64,000 nucleotides of DNA from Actinomadura sp. WMMA1423. GTDB taxonomy: Bacteria; Actinomycetota; Actinomycetes; Streptosporangiales; Streptosporangiaceae. Position numbers and translations under genes: made by a program. Location: contig NZ_CP041244.1 in assembly GCF_006547145.1 (NCBI RefSeq), forward strand, positions 744,001 through 808,000. The letters run 5' to 3'. The notes beneath the pieces are model-generated. The model made no database searches. It saw nothing but the letters and a program-made list of their open reading frames with translations, and was not told the origin of the DNA. This document shows positions 33,410 to 41,734 of the stretch, piece after piece (the first letter of the stretch is position 1; each line of letters opens with the position of its first letter).

Positions 33410-34278
33410 CAGCGGGCCTCGCCGTGCTCGGCGGCGATCGCCTCGAAGACCTTCATGTCCGCGTCGAACGGCGAGCCGGGCCGGGGCCAGTGCAGCGCGA
33501 TCTCGGTGATGCCGAGCTCGCCGTAGCGGCCGGCGAGGTCGGCGAACGCTCCGGCCGACTCCAGCCAGGGCTCCTCGTTGAAGCCGGTCAGCAGGACGAG
33601 GTCGTCGAGGCGGCGGCCCTCGGCCTCGCACGCGGCGCGCAGGGCCTCCAGCCGGGAGCGGACGATGCCGTACGGCTCGTCCCCCGCGCCGTGGGCGCTG
33701 GTCACCCAGCCGCTGCCGTGCCGTGCGGCGAGCCGCATCCCCCGGGGCCCGTCCCCGGCGATGACGAGCGGCACGCGGGGGCGCTGGACGCAGCCGGGCT
33801 CCTGCACGACCTCGCGCGCGGTGTAGTACTCCCCCTCGAAGGAGGTCCGCGGGCCGGTCAGCAGGCGGTCCAGCAGGTCCACCCACTCGGCGAACCGGGA
33901 GGCGCGCTCGTCCGGGCTCCAGTCGCCGCCGCCGAGGACCCCGGCGTCGGACGCGCGGCGCGTGCCGCCCGCCCCGATGCCGACGGTCAGGCGCCCGCCG
34001 CTGACGTGGTCGATCGTCTTGATCGCGTGCGCGGCCGGCACGGGATGCCGGAAGTTCGGCGAGGTCACCAGCGTGCCGACGCGGACCCGGGAGGTGACGG
34101 CCGCCGCGGCGGCGAGCGTCGTGTAGGCGTCGTACCAGGGCGTCGTGCCGCGCCAGGCGATGTGGTCGTACACCCACGCGTGCCGGAACCCGAGGTCCTC
34201 GGCGCGCCGCCACAGCTCCCCGGCCTCCGGCCAGGACTGCATAGGCCACATCACGGTGCCGATGCTCGGTGCGGTCAC
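33409..34278 (-). CDS. LLM-class flavin-dependent oxidoreductase
   Basis: A 289-residue TIM-barrel protein of the luciferase-like monooxygenase class, probably using FMN or F420. Seen: WVYDHIAWRGTTPWYDAYTT, the SRVRVGTLVTSPNFRHPVP segment, IDHVSGGRLTVGIGAGG and VPLVIAGDGPRGMRLAARHG, all in family order. GTG start with GGAGG 6 bases upstream; a longer open frame reaches into the next gene. Substrate unknown. Coupled to the SMR pump. Confidence 0.9.
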   Translation of the reverse strand: MTAPSIGTVMWPMQSWPEAGELWRRAEDLGFRHAWVYDHIAWRGTTPWYDAYTTLAAAAAVTSRVRVGTLVTSPNFRHPVPAAHAIKTIDHVSGGRLTVGIGAGGTRRASDAGVLGGGDWSPDERASRFAEWVDLLDRLLTGPRTSFEGEYYTAREVVQEPGCVQRPRVPLVIAGDGPRGMRLAARHGSGWVTSAHGAGDEPYGIVRSRLEALRAACEAEGRRLDDLVLLTGFNEEPWLESAGAFADLAGRYGELGITEIALHWPRPGSPFDADMKVFEAIAAEHGEAR

Positions 34279-34351
34279 CTGTTCCTCCGTTCTCCCCCGG
34301 GCGTCCCCCCGCGGAACGTCCCCCCAAATAGATACATGCCGCCGGGCCCGG

Positions 34352-35500
34352 TCACGCCCCGGACCCCGCAAGCCACCGGCGCAGGGCCCACCACCAGTTC
34401 GCGGAGCGCGACACCGCGGCGCCCCCGGCGGGGTCGAGCAGCGGCCGCCCGGCGAGCTCCTGGAAGCGGCGGATCCGGTACTTCACGGTGTTGCCGTGGA
34501 CGTGCAGCGCCGCGGCCGTCGGCCCGATCCGCCCTCCGTGGTCGAGGTAGGCCAGTGCGGTCTCGGCCAGCTCCCGGTGGAACGGATCGACCGGGTCGAG
34601 GCCGGCCAGCAGCGCGCCGGCGAGCAGGCCGCCGAGCTCCGGTTCGGCCTCGGTGGCGGTGAGCAGCGCGAGGTCGGCCAGCTCCCGCATCCCGGTGAGG
34701 CCCGCGGCGGCGCCCGCCCGCAACGCCCGCCGGCCGAGCGCGTACATCGGGGCCACGCCGGCGGGACGGACGGGCGGAGCGGCGACCAGCAGCGGGCCGG
34801 ACGGCCCGGTGGCCGGTTCCCCCGGGCCGGGGAGCCGGGCGACCAGGGCCGCGAGCCGCCCGTCGACCAGCCCGCACAGGCCCGGGCCGGCGGCGGTGAG
34901 CGCCGCCTCCAGCCGCCCCGCCACGACCGGGTCGCTGACGTCGGACACCACGCAGTGGTAGGCGGCCCGGGGGTCGAGCGGTGCGAGCACGGGCGCGGCC
35001 TCACCGTGCAGCAGCTGCCGGAGCATCTGGAGCCGCTCCTCGCGGGCGGTCCGCGCCATCTCCAGCTCGGCGATCCGGTGCGCGTGGACCATCCGCTGCA
35101 CCAGCGCGGTGGTGATCTCGTCGATGCGGGTCACGCCGTCCAGCAGCGCCGAGTCCGGCACGCCCATCCGGCGGCCGCCCGCGACGAGCGCCCGGACGAG
35201 GTGGGCGCGGCCCGCCTGGAAACCGTCCAGGAAGGCCGCGACCGGCACGCCCTGCCTGGCCCGGTCCGAGCCGAGCCGCTCCGCCGCCGCGAGGACCTCC
35301 TCGCTCGGCTCGCCGTCCTCCAGCGCGGCCAGCACCCCGCGGACGAGGGCGCGGGTGTGCCGCCTGGTCTCCTCCTCCGGAAGCGCGGCCACCAGCTCGG
35401 AACGGCCGCGTGCGGCGCGGACCGTCGCCTCCAGCAGCACCGGATCGTCGGTCTGCTCGATCAGCAACCGCAGGAATCGGTCGCCTCCGCTGGGCCTCAT
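34352..35500 (-). CDS. PucR-family transcriptional regulator
   Basis: A 382-residue regulator with an N-terminal RsbRD-type helical sensor region (about 1-165), a middle GGDEF-like linker fold (YHCVVSDVSDPVVAGRLEAA) and the C-terminal PucR helix-turn-helix: LAETALAYLDHGGRIGPTAA, ALHVHGNTVKYRIRRFQELA. PucR regulators control use of purines, amines or small carbon compounds. It is divergent from the class II aldolase across 127 bases with a TTGTCC-N5-GGACAA palindrome. Confidence 0.88.
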   Translation of the reverse strand: MRPSGGDRFLRLLIEQTDDPVLLEATVRAARGRSELVAALPEEETRRHTRALVRGVLAALEDGEPSEEVLAAAERLGSDRARQGVPVAAFLDGFQAGRAHLVRALVAGGRRMGVPDSALLDGVTRIDEITTALVQRMVHAHRIAELEMARTAREERLQMLRQLLHGEAAPVLAPLDPRAAYHCVVSDVSDPVVAGRLEAALTAAGPGLCGLVDGRLAALVARLPGPGEPATGPSGPLLVAAPPVRPAGVAPMYALGRRALRAGAAAGLTGMRELADLALLTATEAEPELGGLLAGALLAGLDPVDPFHRELAETALAYLDHGGRIGPTAAALHVHGNTVKYRIRRFQELAGRPLLDPAGGAAVSRSANWWWALRRWLAGSGA

Positions 35501-35520
35501 CCCCCCATTGTGCGCCGCGC

Positions 35521-35537
35521 TTGTCCCTTCCGGACAA
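35521..35537. promoter_or_regulatory. TTGTCC palindrome between pucR-like and aldolase genes
   Basis: TTGTCC (35521-35526) and GGACAA (35532-35537) are perfect 6-base inverted repeats with a 5-base centre. The site is 21 bases upstream of the PucR start and 91 upstream of the aldolase start, a position from which one regulator could control both. Confidence 0.5.
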
Positions 35538-35627
35538 CCGGACGCGGGGGCGTTGGGCGCCGCCGGTCTAGCCGGAGGGCCGGGCCTTGGTGTTCGGTGG
35601 TCGGGAGACGAGCCCAAGGAGTGCCCG

Positions 35628-36422
35628 ATGTCCGACGAGGAAGAGTTCCTGGAGAAGCTGCCGACCGACCTGATCTTCCGGCTGCCGCCCGCGTTCGACG
35701 ACGTCGCCGACGAGCGCAGGCACCGCAAGGAGCGCCTCGCCGCCGCGCTGCGGATCTTCGGGAAGTTCGGCTTCGAGGAGGGCGTGGCGGGGCACATCAC
35801 CGCCCGCGACCCCGAGCGCACCGACCATTTCTGGGTCAACCCGTTCGGCATGTCGTTCAAGCACATCCGGGTCAGCGACCTGATCCTGGTGAACCACGAG
35901 GGCAAGGTCGTGGAGGGCCGCTACCCGGTCAACGAGGCCGCGTTCGCGATCCACTCGCAGGTCCACCAGGCGCGCCCGGACGTGGTGGCCGCCGCGCACA
36001 GCCACTCCACCCACGGGCGGGCGATCGCGGCGCTCGGCCAGAGGCTGGAGCCGATCACCCAGGACGTGTGCGCGTTCTACCAGGACCACGGGCTGTTCGA
36101 CGACTACACCGGCGTCGTCACCGACCTGGAGGAGGGCAAGCGCATCGCCGCGGCGCTCGGCGGCCACAAGGCCGTCATCCTGCGCAACCACGGGCTGCTC
36201 ACCGTCGGCGACACCGTGGACGCCGCCGCCTGGTGGTTCATCACGATGGAGCGCTCCTGCCAGGTCCAGCTCCTGGCGAAGGCCGCCGGGCAGGTCGTGC
36301 CGATCGAGCACGACAACGCCGTCCTCACCCACGACCAGATCGGCAACGACCTGGTCGGCTGGATCAACTACCAGCCCCTCTACGACCAGATCACCCGCGA
36401 GCAGCCCGACCTGTTCGACTAG
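35628..36422 (+). CDS. class II aldolase/adducin-family protein
   Basis: A 264-residue zinc-dependent aldolase-fold protein. Seen: FGFEEGVAGHITARDPERTD, the first zinc histidines in AAAHSHSTHGRAIAAL, and the later histidine in RNHGLLTVGDTVD. The family includes fuculose- and ribulose-phosphate aldolases and decarboxylases; the substrate cannot be inferred. ATG has AAGGAG upstream. Probably controlled by the divergent PucR protein. Its last 32 bases overlap the convergent MarR gene. Confidence 0.9.
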   Translation: MSDEEEFLEKLPTDLIFRLPPAFDDVADERRHRKERLAAALRIFGKFGFEEGVAGHITARDPERTDHFWVNPFGMSFKHIRVSDLILVNHEGKVVEGRYPVNEAAFAIHSQVHQARPDVVAAAHSHSTHGRAIAALGQRLEPITQDVCAFYQDHGLFDDYTGVVTDLEEGKRIAAALGGHKAVILRNHGLLTVGDTVDAAAWWFITMERSCQVQLLAKAAGQVVPIEHDNAVLTHDQIGNDLVGWINYQPLYDQITREQPDLFD

Positions 36423-36936
36423 GCGGCTCCTCCCCCGGCCCCGGCGCGCTCGGCGGCGCCGGGGCCTTCGCGCGCCCCGGCCGCGCCCGCGGGTCGTGGT
36501 GGGCGAGCAGGACCCGGGCGATGCGCTCGAAGGCGGCCCGGTCGCCCGGGGTCAGCGGCGCCAGCAGCTCGGCGTCCAGCTCGGCCGCGCGGCGGGTGAC
36601 CTCGTCGAGCTCCGCGCGTCCCCCGGCGGTCAGCTCGACCACGTAGCGGCGGCGGTCGGCCGGGTCGCGCTCGCGGCGGACGAGCCCGGCGCCCTCCAGC
36701 CGCCCCACGACCTCGACGAGGTCGCTCGGGTCGATGCGCAGCCGGACCCCCAGGTCGCGCTGGGAGGCGGGCGCGGCGTCGTCCAGCGCGGACAGGACGG
36801 CGAAGTGCCAGAGGCCGAGCCCGTGCTCGTCCATCAGGCGGCCCATCCTCGCCCGTCCGGCCCGCCCGACCTGGGCGAGCACGAACGTGGTGATCCCGAG
36901 CAGGCGGGGCGGCAGCGGTCCGGCGGTGTCCTCCAT
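36391..36936 (-). CDS. MarR-family transcriptional regulator
   Basis: A 181-residue regulator with a winged helix: SALDDAAPASQRDLGVRLRI, DPSDLVEVVGRLEGAGLVRR and the wing RDPADRRRYVVELTAGGRA. The C-terminal 35 residues are Pro/Gly/Arg-rich and overlap a GC-rich hairpin and the end of the aldolase gene, so the tail may be a by-product of a shared terminator. ATG at 36936. Divergent from the VOC gene with a perfect operator palindrome between them. Confidence 0.88.
   Translation of the reverse strand: MEDTAGPLPPRLLGITTFVLAQVGRAGRARMGRLMDEHGLGLWHFAVLSALDDAAPASQRDLGVRLRIDPSDLVEVVGRLEGAGLVRRERDPADRRRYVVELTAGGRAELDEVTRRAAELDAELLAPLTPGDRAAFERIARVLLAHHDPRARPGRAKAPAPPSAPGPGEEPPSRTGRAARG
36437..36466. 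terminator. hairpin shared by aldolase and MarR gene ends
   Basis: GGCCCCGGCGC (36437-36447) pairs perfectly with GCGCCGGGGCC (36456-36466), an 11-base stem with an 8-base loop, 15 bases after the aldolase stop. It lies inside the 3' coding part of the MarR gene, encoding its Pro/Gly tail. Confidence 0.6.
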
Positions 36937-36955
36937 CCCGCTATTGTAGGGTGGC

Positions 36956-36968
36956 ACCAATCATTGGT
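36956..36968. promoter_or_regulatory. ACCAATCATTGGT operator between MarR and VOC genes
   Basis: A perfect 13-base palindrome, ACCAAT-C-ATTGGT, centred in the 56-base gap between the two divergent start codons, 20 bases from the MarR ATG and 25 from the VOC ATG. AT-rich palindromes in this position are classic MarR-dimer sites, so the MarR protein probably represses both genes. Confidence 0.7.
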
Positions 36969-36992
36969 AAGCACCCATGAATTGGGGACGGT

Positions 36993-37394
36993 ATGGACGC
37001 GCTGTATCCGCGCCTTCTGGTGGACGACTTCCGCGCCTGCGCGGACTTCTACGAGGCGGCGCTGCGCGCGCTGCTCGGGATCGACCCGGTGAAGCTGATC
37101 CCGGAGGCCGAGTACGCGAACTGGGACCTCGGGGCCGAGGCGGCGCTCGTCGTGATGGGCCGCTCCCGGATGGTGGAGGCGGTCGGCGCCGCGGACCTGC
37201 CCGCGCCCTCCGGGCGGGACGGCTCGATGCTGGTGTTCCGCGTGGACGACGTCGACGCGGCGGCCGCGACGCTCCGCGGACTCGGCGCGGTCCAGGTCGC
37301 CGGACCGCGGGACCGCCCCGAGTGGGGGCCGGGGCTGCGCACCGCCCACCTGCGCGACCCCGGCGGGTACCTGCTGGAACTCCAGTCCTACTGA
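36993..37394 (+). CDS. VOC-superfamily (glyoxalase/bleomycin-resistance-like) protein
   Basis: A 133-residue protein with two beta-alpha-beta-beta-beta units: PRLLVDDFRACADFYEAALR at the start and GSMLVFRVDDVDAAAATLRG in the second half, ending HLRDPGGYLLELQSY with the metal-ligand Glu position. The family includes glyoxalases, dioxygenases and antibiotic-binding proteins; which one is open. Divergent from and probably controlled by the MarR protein. Its end overlaps the convergent kinase gene by 7 bases. Confidence 0.85.
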   Translation: MDALYPRLLVDDFRACADFYEAALRALLGIDPVKLIPEAEYANWDLGAEAALVVMGRSRMVEAVGAADLPAPSGRDGSMLVFRVDDVDAAAATLRGLGAVQVAGPRDRPEWGPGLRTAHLRDPGGYLLELQSY

Positions 37395-38845
37395 GCGCGC
37401 TCCCCGGCGTCCTCCTCGGCCGGCTCCTCCGCGCTCTCCCCGGCGGCCTCGGTGAGCGGGAGCAGGACCTGGAACCGGGTGTCGCCGGGAAGCGACTCCA
37501 CCCGGATGTCGCCGCCGTGCCGGCCCGCGACGATCCGCCAGGAGATGTCGAGGCCGAGCCCGGTGCCCTGCCCCACCGGCTTGGTGGTGAAGAACGGCGT
37601 GAAGATCCGGTCGAGGTGCTCCTCGGGGATGCCGACGCCGGTGTCGGCGATCTCCACCATCGCGCAGTCGTCCTCGCGGGCGGTGCGGATCGTCAGCGTC
37701 CCGCTGCCCTGCATCGCCTGGAGCGCGTTCACGATCAGGTTCGTCCACACCTGGTTCAGCTCGGCCGCGTAGACCGGGACGGGCGGCAGGGTCTCGTCGT
37801 AGACGGTCTTCACCGTCACGCCATCGCCGAACTTGCGCTTCAGCATGGTGAGGGTGCTGTCCAGCAGCTCGCGCAGGTCGGTGCGCTGGTAGGGCGCGCG
37901 GTCGAGCTGGGAGTACTGGCGGGCCGATTCCAGCAGCGCGGTGATGCGGCCCATCGCCTCGGAGATCTCCGCCTGGAGCTGGGTCACCTCCAGCACCTCG
38001 GCCAGCCAGCGCATCGCCGCCGGCAGGTGCCCGCCCGCCGCGCGCTCGACCTCCTCGGCCTGCTCGATGCCGATCCCGGCGGCCACCAGGCCGGGCGCGA
38101 GGTCCCAGGCGTCGTCGACGCCGTGCTCCTCCATCCAGTCGCCGAGCTCGTCCTCGGCGTCGCTGACCTCCAGCGGGCTGCGGCGGCCGCCGGGCGCCGC
38201 GGGCAGCGCCGGGCGCAGCGCCACGAGCCTGCTCAGGTGCGTGCAGTCGACCCCCTGCGCGGCGAGGTCGGCCAGGCTCTTCTGCGCGCCGACCAGCCGG
38301 TCGCCGAGCTCGGCGCTGGCCCGCGCCGCCGCGGCGGCCGGGTTGTTCAGCTCGTGGGTGAGGCCCGCGGTGATCGTGCCGAGGGCGGTGAGCCGCTCGC
38401 GCTGGTCGACGACCCGCCGCTGGGCGGTCATTCCGAAGAAGACGCCCTCCAGCAGGTGCGTCGCCATCGGGAACCACTTGCGGACCATCTTGCCGAACTT
38501 GTACGCCGGCAGCACGAAGACCCGCGAGGGCCGCGTCGCGCGCAGCGAGTGCTGGTACCGCTGCTCGATCTTGTCGCCCAGGTACGCCTGCACGGCCCCG
38601 CCGTAGGTGCCGGGCCGGTCGGTCCGGCTGACCTGCGCCTCGTGGCCGCGGACGTTCTGGGTCATGACCATCTCGCCGTCGAGCAGCACGTACAGGAACT
38701 CCGCGGCTTCGCCCTGGGCGCAGATGATCCCGTCCCGCGGGTAGTCGGCGACCGTGCCGCAGGCCGACAGCCAGCCGAGCTTCTCGTCGTCGAGGGCCTC
38801 GAAGAGGAACAGCTCGCGCAGCTGCTCCGGTGTCGCCGTGTTCAT
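37388..38845 (-). CDS. cyclic-nucleotide-domain sensor histidine kinase
   Basis: A 485-residue soluble kinase. Residues 1-140 form a cyclic-nucleotide-binding-type domain (LFLFEALDDEKLGWLSACGT, FLYVLLDGEMVMTQ), followed by a dimerisation helix with the phospho-His in TAGLTHELNNPAAAAARASA, a long helical insert with ERAAGGHLPAAMRWLAEVLE, and an ATPase domain (VWTNLIVNALQAM, IADTGVGIPEE, GQGTGLGLDI). No membrane segment, so the signal is internal. The ATG overlaps the stop of the receiver/reductase fusion (ATGA), so they are a coupled sensor-regulator pair. Confidence 0.9.
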   Translation of the reverse strand: MNTATPEQLRELFLFEALDDEKLGWLSACGTVADYPRDGIICAQGEAAEFLYVLLDGEMVMTQNVRGHEAQVSRTDRPGTYGGAVQAYLGDKIEQRYQHSLRATRPSRVFVLPAYKFGKMVRKWFPMATHLLEGVFFGMTAQRRVVDQRERLTALGTITAGLTHELNNPAAAAARASAELGDRLVGAQKSLADLAAQGVDCTHLSRLVALRPALPAAPGGRRSPLEVSDAEDELGDWMEEHGVDDAWDLAPGLVAAGIGIEQAEEVERAAGGHLPAAMRWLAEVLEVTQLQAEISEAMGRITALLESARQYSQLDRAPYQRTDLRELLDSTLTMLKRKFGDGVTVKTVYDETLPPVPVYAAELNQVWTNLIVNALQAMQGSGTLTIRTAREDDCAMVEIADTGVGIPEEHLDRIFTPFFTTKPVGQGTGLGLDISWRIVAGRHGGDIRVESLPGDTRFQVLLPLTEAAGESAEEPAEEDAGERAQ

Positions 38846-40488
38846 GCCTGCTCCAGATAACGGTGGACCAACGCGACGGCCATCGCGCCGTCGCCGACCG
38901 CGGACGCCACCCGCTTCATCGACTCCGAGCGCACGTCGCCCGCCGCGAACACCCCGGGGACGCTGGTCTCCAGGTGGTAGGGCTGGCGGGTGAGCGGCCA
39001 GCCGGCGGGGCGGCGGCCCCCGCCGACGAGGTCGGGCCCGGTCAGGACGTACCCGCGCGCGTCGCGCTCGACGAAGCCGGCCAGCCACTGCGTGCCCGGC
39101 TCGGCTCCGATGAACACGAACAGCCAGTGCGCGTCGATGGTCTTCTTCCCGCCCGGCCACGCGAACGTGAGGCGCTCCAGCCGGTCCGCGCCCTCCGCCG
39201 CGCACACCGTCTTGCCGGTGTGGACCTCGATGTTGGGCGTCGCCGCGATCTGCTCGACCAGGTAGTGCGACATCGACTTCCGCAGGCCGTCGGCCCGGAC
39301 GATGATGTGCACCTTCCTGGCGTACTTGGCCAGGTGCACGGCGGCCTGGCCCGCGGAGTTGGCACCGCCGACCACGGCGACCTCCTCGTCCGCGCAGGAG
39401 GGCGCCTCGGTGAGCGCGGCGCCGTAGAAGACGCCGCGCCCGACGAAGTCGTCCACGCCCTCGGCGTTGAGGCGGCGGTAGGAGACGCCGGTGGACAGGA
39501 TGACGGCGTGCGCGGCGATCTCCGTGCCGTCGGCCAGCCGCGCCACCCGGGTCCTGCCCCGCGACTCCAGGGCGGTGACCTCGCCCGCCTGCAGCAGCTC
39601 GGCGCCGAACCGGTCGGCCTGGCGGCGGGCCCGGTCGGCGAGCTGCGCGCCGCTCACCCCGTCGGGGAAGCCGAGGTAGTTCTCGATGCGCGAGCTCTGC
39701 CCGGCCTGGCCCCCGAGGCCGCGCCGCTCCACCACCACCGTCTTCAGGCCCTCGGACGCGCCGTACACCGCCGCGCCGAGCCCGGACGGGCCGCCGCCGA
39801 CGACGATCAGGTCGTAGAAGTCGGCGGTCGGGGTGCTCGGCACCCCGACGGCGGCGGCGAGCTCGCCGTCGGAGGGAGCCGACAGCGTCGCCCCGTCCGC
39901 GGTCACGATCAGTGGCAGCTCCGGGCAGTCGGCCGCGGCGACCAGCTGGGCGCCCTCCGGGTCGCCGTCCATCAGCCACGTGTAGGGCACCTGGTGGCGG
40001 GCGAGGAAGTCGCGGACCTCGTAGCAGCGGGCCGACCAGCGGTGCCCCACCACCCTCAGCTCGTCCGGCGGGCGCCGTTCCACGCGCTTCCAGGCGTCCA
40101 GCTGCTCGTCGACCACCGGGTAGAACTTCTCCTCCGGCGGGTTCCACGGCTTCAGCATGTAGTGGTCGAGGTCGACGTCGTTGATCGCGCGGATCGCCGC
40201 GTCGGTGTCGGCGTAGGCGGTGAGCAGGATCCGGCGCGCGAAGGGGAACAGGTCCATGGCGCGTTCGAGGAACTCCACGCCGTCCATGCCGGGCATCCGG
40301 TAGTCGGCGAGCAGCACGGCCGTGTCGTCACCGCGCAGCCGCAGCTCGCTGAGGGCCTCCAGGGCCTGCCCGCCCGACTCGGCGCGCACGATGCGGTACG
40401 ACTCGGCGTACCGGCGGCGCAGGTCCCGCGCCACGGCCCGGGACACGCCCGGGTCGTCGTCGACCGTCAGCAGCACTGGTTTGGACAC
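38842..40488 (-). CDS. response-regulator receiver fused to thioredoxin-reductase-like flavoprotein
   Basis: A 548-residue fusion. Residues 1-130 are a receiver domain (LTVDDDPGVSRAVARDLRRR, phospho-Asp in VLLADYRMPGMDG, Lys in YMLKPW). About 140-215 is a glutaredoxin/thioredoxin-like segment (PYTWLMDGDPEG). From 225 on is a two-Rossmann flavoprotein (DLIVVGGGPSGLGAAVYGAS, VVGGANSAGQAAVHLAKYAR, GVFAAGDVRSESMKRVASAV). At the place of the redox CxxC of thioredoxin reductase stands VFYGAALTEAPSCADEE, without the pair. Output may therefore be NAD(P)H-linked rather than disulfide-linked. Encoded with the kinase that probably phosphorylates it. Confidence 0.9.
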   Translation of the reverse strand: MSKPVLLTVDDDPGVSRAVARDLRRRYAESYRIVRAESGGQALEALSELRLRGDDTAVLLADYRMPGMDGVEFLERAMDLFPFARRILLTAYADTDAAIRAINDVDLDHYMLKPWNPPEEKFYPVVDEQLDAWKRVERRPPDELRVVGHRWSARCYEVRDFLARHQVPYTWLMDGDPEGAQLVAAADCPELPLIVTADGATLSAPSDGELAAAVGVPSTPTADFYDLIVVGGGPSGLGAAVYGASEGLKTVVVERRGLGGQAGQSSRIENYLGFPDGVSGAQLADRARRQADRFGAELLQAGEVTALESRGRTRVARLADGTEIAAHAVILSTGVSYRRLNAEGVDDFVGRGVFYGAALTEAPSCADEEVAVVGGANSAGQAAVHLAKYARKVHIIVRADGLRKSMSHYLVEQIAATPNIEVHTGKTVCAAEGADRLERLTFAWPGGKKTIDAHWLFVFIGAEPGTQWLAGFVERDARGYVLTGPDLVGGGRRPAGWPLTRQPYHLETSVPGVFAAGDVRSESMKRVASAVGDGAMAVALVHRYLEQA

Positions 40489-40644
40489 ACGTCCCCCTCA
40501 ATCCATCACATCCGCACTCAAAAGCCTACGTGGAACCGGCGTCGCCGCGCCGGACCGCGCTCACCAGGCGGGCTCACCGGGCGCGCTCACCGAGCGGGGG
40601 CCCCGCCGCCCGGCCGCCGCCCCGCCATCGGTCATGATCGTGAC

Positions 40645-41700
40645 ATGGACCTGCGTGTTGCGCTGATCGGATACGGCACCGGCGGCTCGGTGTTCCATGC
40701 GCCGCTGATCTCGTCGGTGCCGGGGATGCGGCTGGCCGCGGTCGTGACCGGCGCCCCGGAGCGGCAGCGGGCCGTGCGGGAGCGGTACCCGGAGGCGGAG
40801 GTCCTCGACACCGTCGACCGGCTGTGGGGCGCGTCGGGCGCCTGCGACCTGGTGGTGGTCACGGCCCCGAACCGGCAGCACGTGCCGCTGGCCCGGGCCG
40901 CGCTGACCTCGGGCGTCCCCGTCGTCGTGGACAAGCCCGTCGCGGCCGCGGCGGCCGAGGCCCGCTCCCTCGCCGCGCTGAGCGCCGTCCGCGGCCTTCC
41001 GGTGTTCCCCTTCCACAACCGCCGCTGGGACGGCGACTACCAGACGGCGCGGCGGCTCGTCTCCGCGGGCGCCCTCGGCGAGGTCCGGCGCCTGGAGTCC
41101 CGCTTCGAGCGCTGGCGCCCCGAGGTCAGGGAGAGCTGGAAGGAGAGCACCGACCCCCGCGACGCGGGCGGCATCCTGTTCGACCTCGGCTCCCATCTCG
41201 TCGACCAGGCGATCGCGCTGTTCGGGCGGCCGGAGAGGGTCTACGCCGAGATCGACACCCGCCGCCCCAGGGCGAGCGCGCCCGACGACGCGTTCGTGGC
41301 CCTGACCCACCCGGGCGGCACCCGCTCGCACCTCTGGATGAGCGCCACCGCCTCGCACCTGGGCCCGCGCTTCCGCGTCCTCGGCAGCAAGGCCGCGTAC
41401 ACGGTCTCGGGCATGGACGTCCAGGAGGACCAGCTCCGCGCGGGCCTCACTCCCAAGGACTCCGGCTACGGCATCGCCCCGACCGGGTCCGGCGGCCTGC
41501 TGGGCACTCCCGGGAAGGAGAGCCGGGAGCCCACCGCCGCGGGCGCCTACCAGGAGTTCTACTCGAGCGTCCTGCGCACCCTGCGGGACGGCGCCCCGCC
41601 CCCGGTCACCCTCGCCGACGCGATCACCGGGCTGGAGGTCATCGAGGCCGCCGCCCGCTCGGCCCGCGACGCCGCCGTCGTCGACCTCGGCGATCAGTAG
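40645..41700 (+). CDS. Gfo/Idh/MocA-family oxidoreductase
   Basis: A 351-residue NAD(P)-dependent dehydrogenase. The N-terminal Rossmann fold starts RVALIGYGTGGSVFHAPLIS; the family EKP motif appears as DKPV in GVPVVVDKPVAAAAAEARSL; the catalytic-region His pair is in GGILFDLGSHLVDQAIALFG. FGRPERVYAEI marks the C-terminal sheet. Substrates are sugars or inositols in most relatives. Divergent from the fusion protein; no sugar transporter lies nearby. Confidence 0.9.
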   Translation: MDLRVALIGYGTGGSVFHAPLISSVPGMRLAAVVTGAPERQRAVRERYPEAEVLDTVDRLWGASGACDLVVVTAPNRQHVPLARAALTSGVPVVVDKPVAAAAAEARSLAALSAVRGLPVFPFHNRRWDGDYQTARRLVSAGALGEVRRLESRFERWRPEVRESWKESTDPRDAGGILFDLGSHLVDQAIALFGRPERVYAEIDTRRPRASAPDDAFVALTHPGGTRSHLWMSATASHLGPRFRVLGSKAAYTVSGMDVQEDQLRAGLTPKDSGYGIAPTGSGGLLGTPGKESREPTAAGAYQEFYSSVLRTLRDGAPPPVTLADAITGLEVIEAAARSARDAAVVDLGDQ

Positions 41701-41734
41701 CGCACCTCGCGCACGCAGGTCGGAGGACGGAGGC

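Noticed and set aside
38842..40488. Frameshift-joined genes rather than a true receiver/reductase fusion
   Set aside because: One continuous frame without overlap of unrelated codons; the linker is of normal length and similar fusions with a neighbouring kinase are known in other bacteria.
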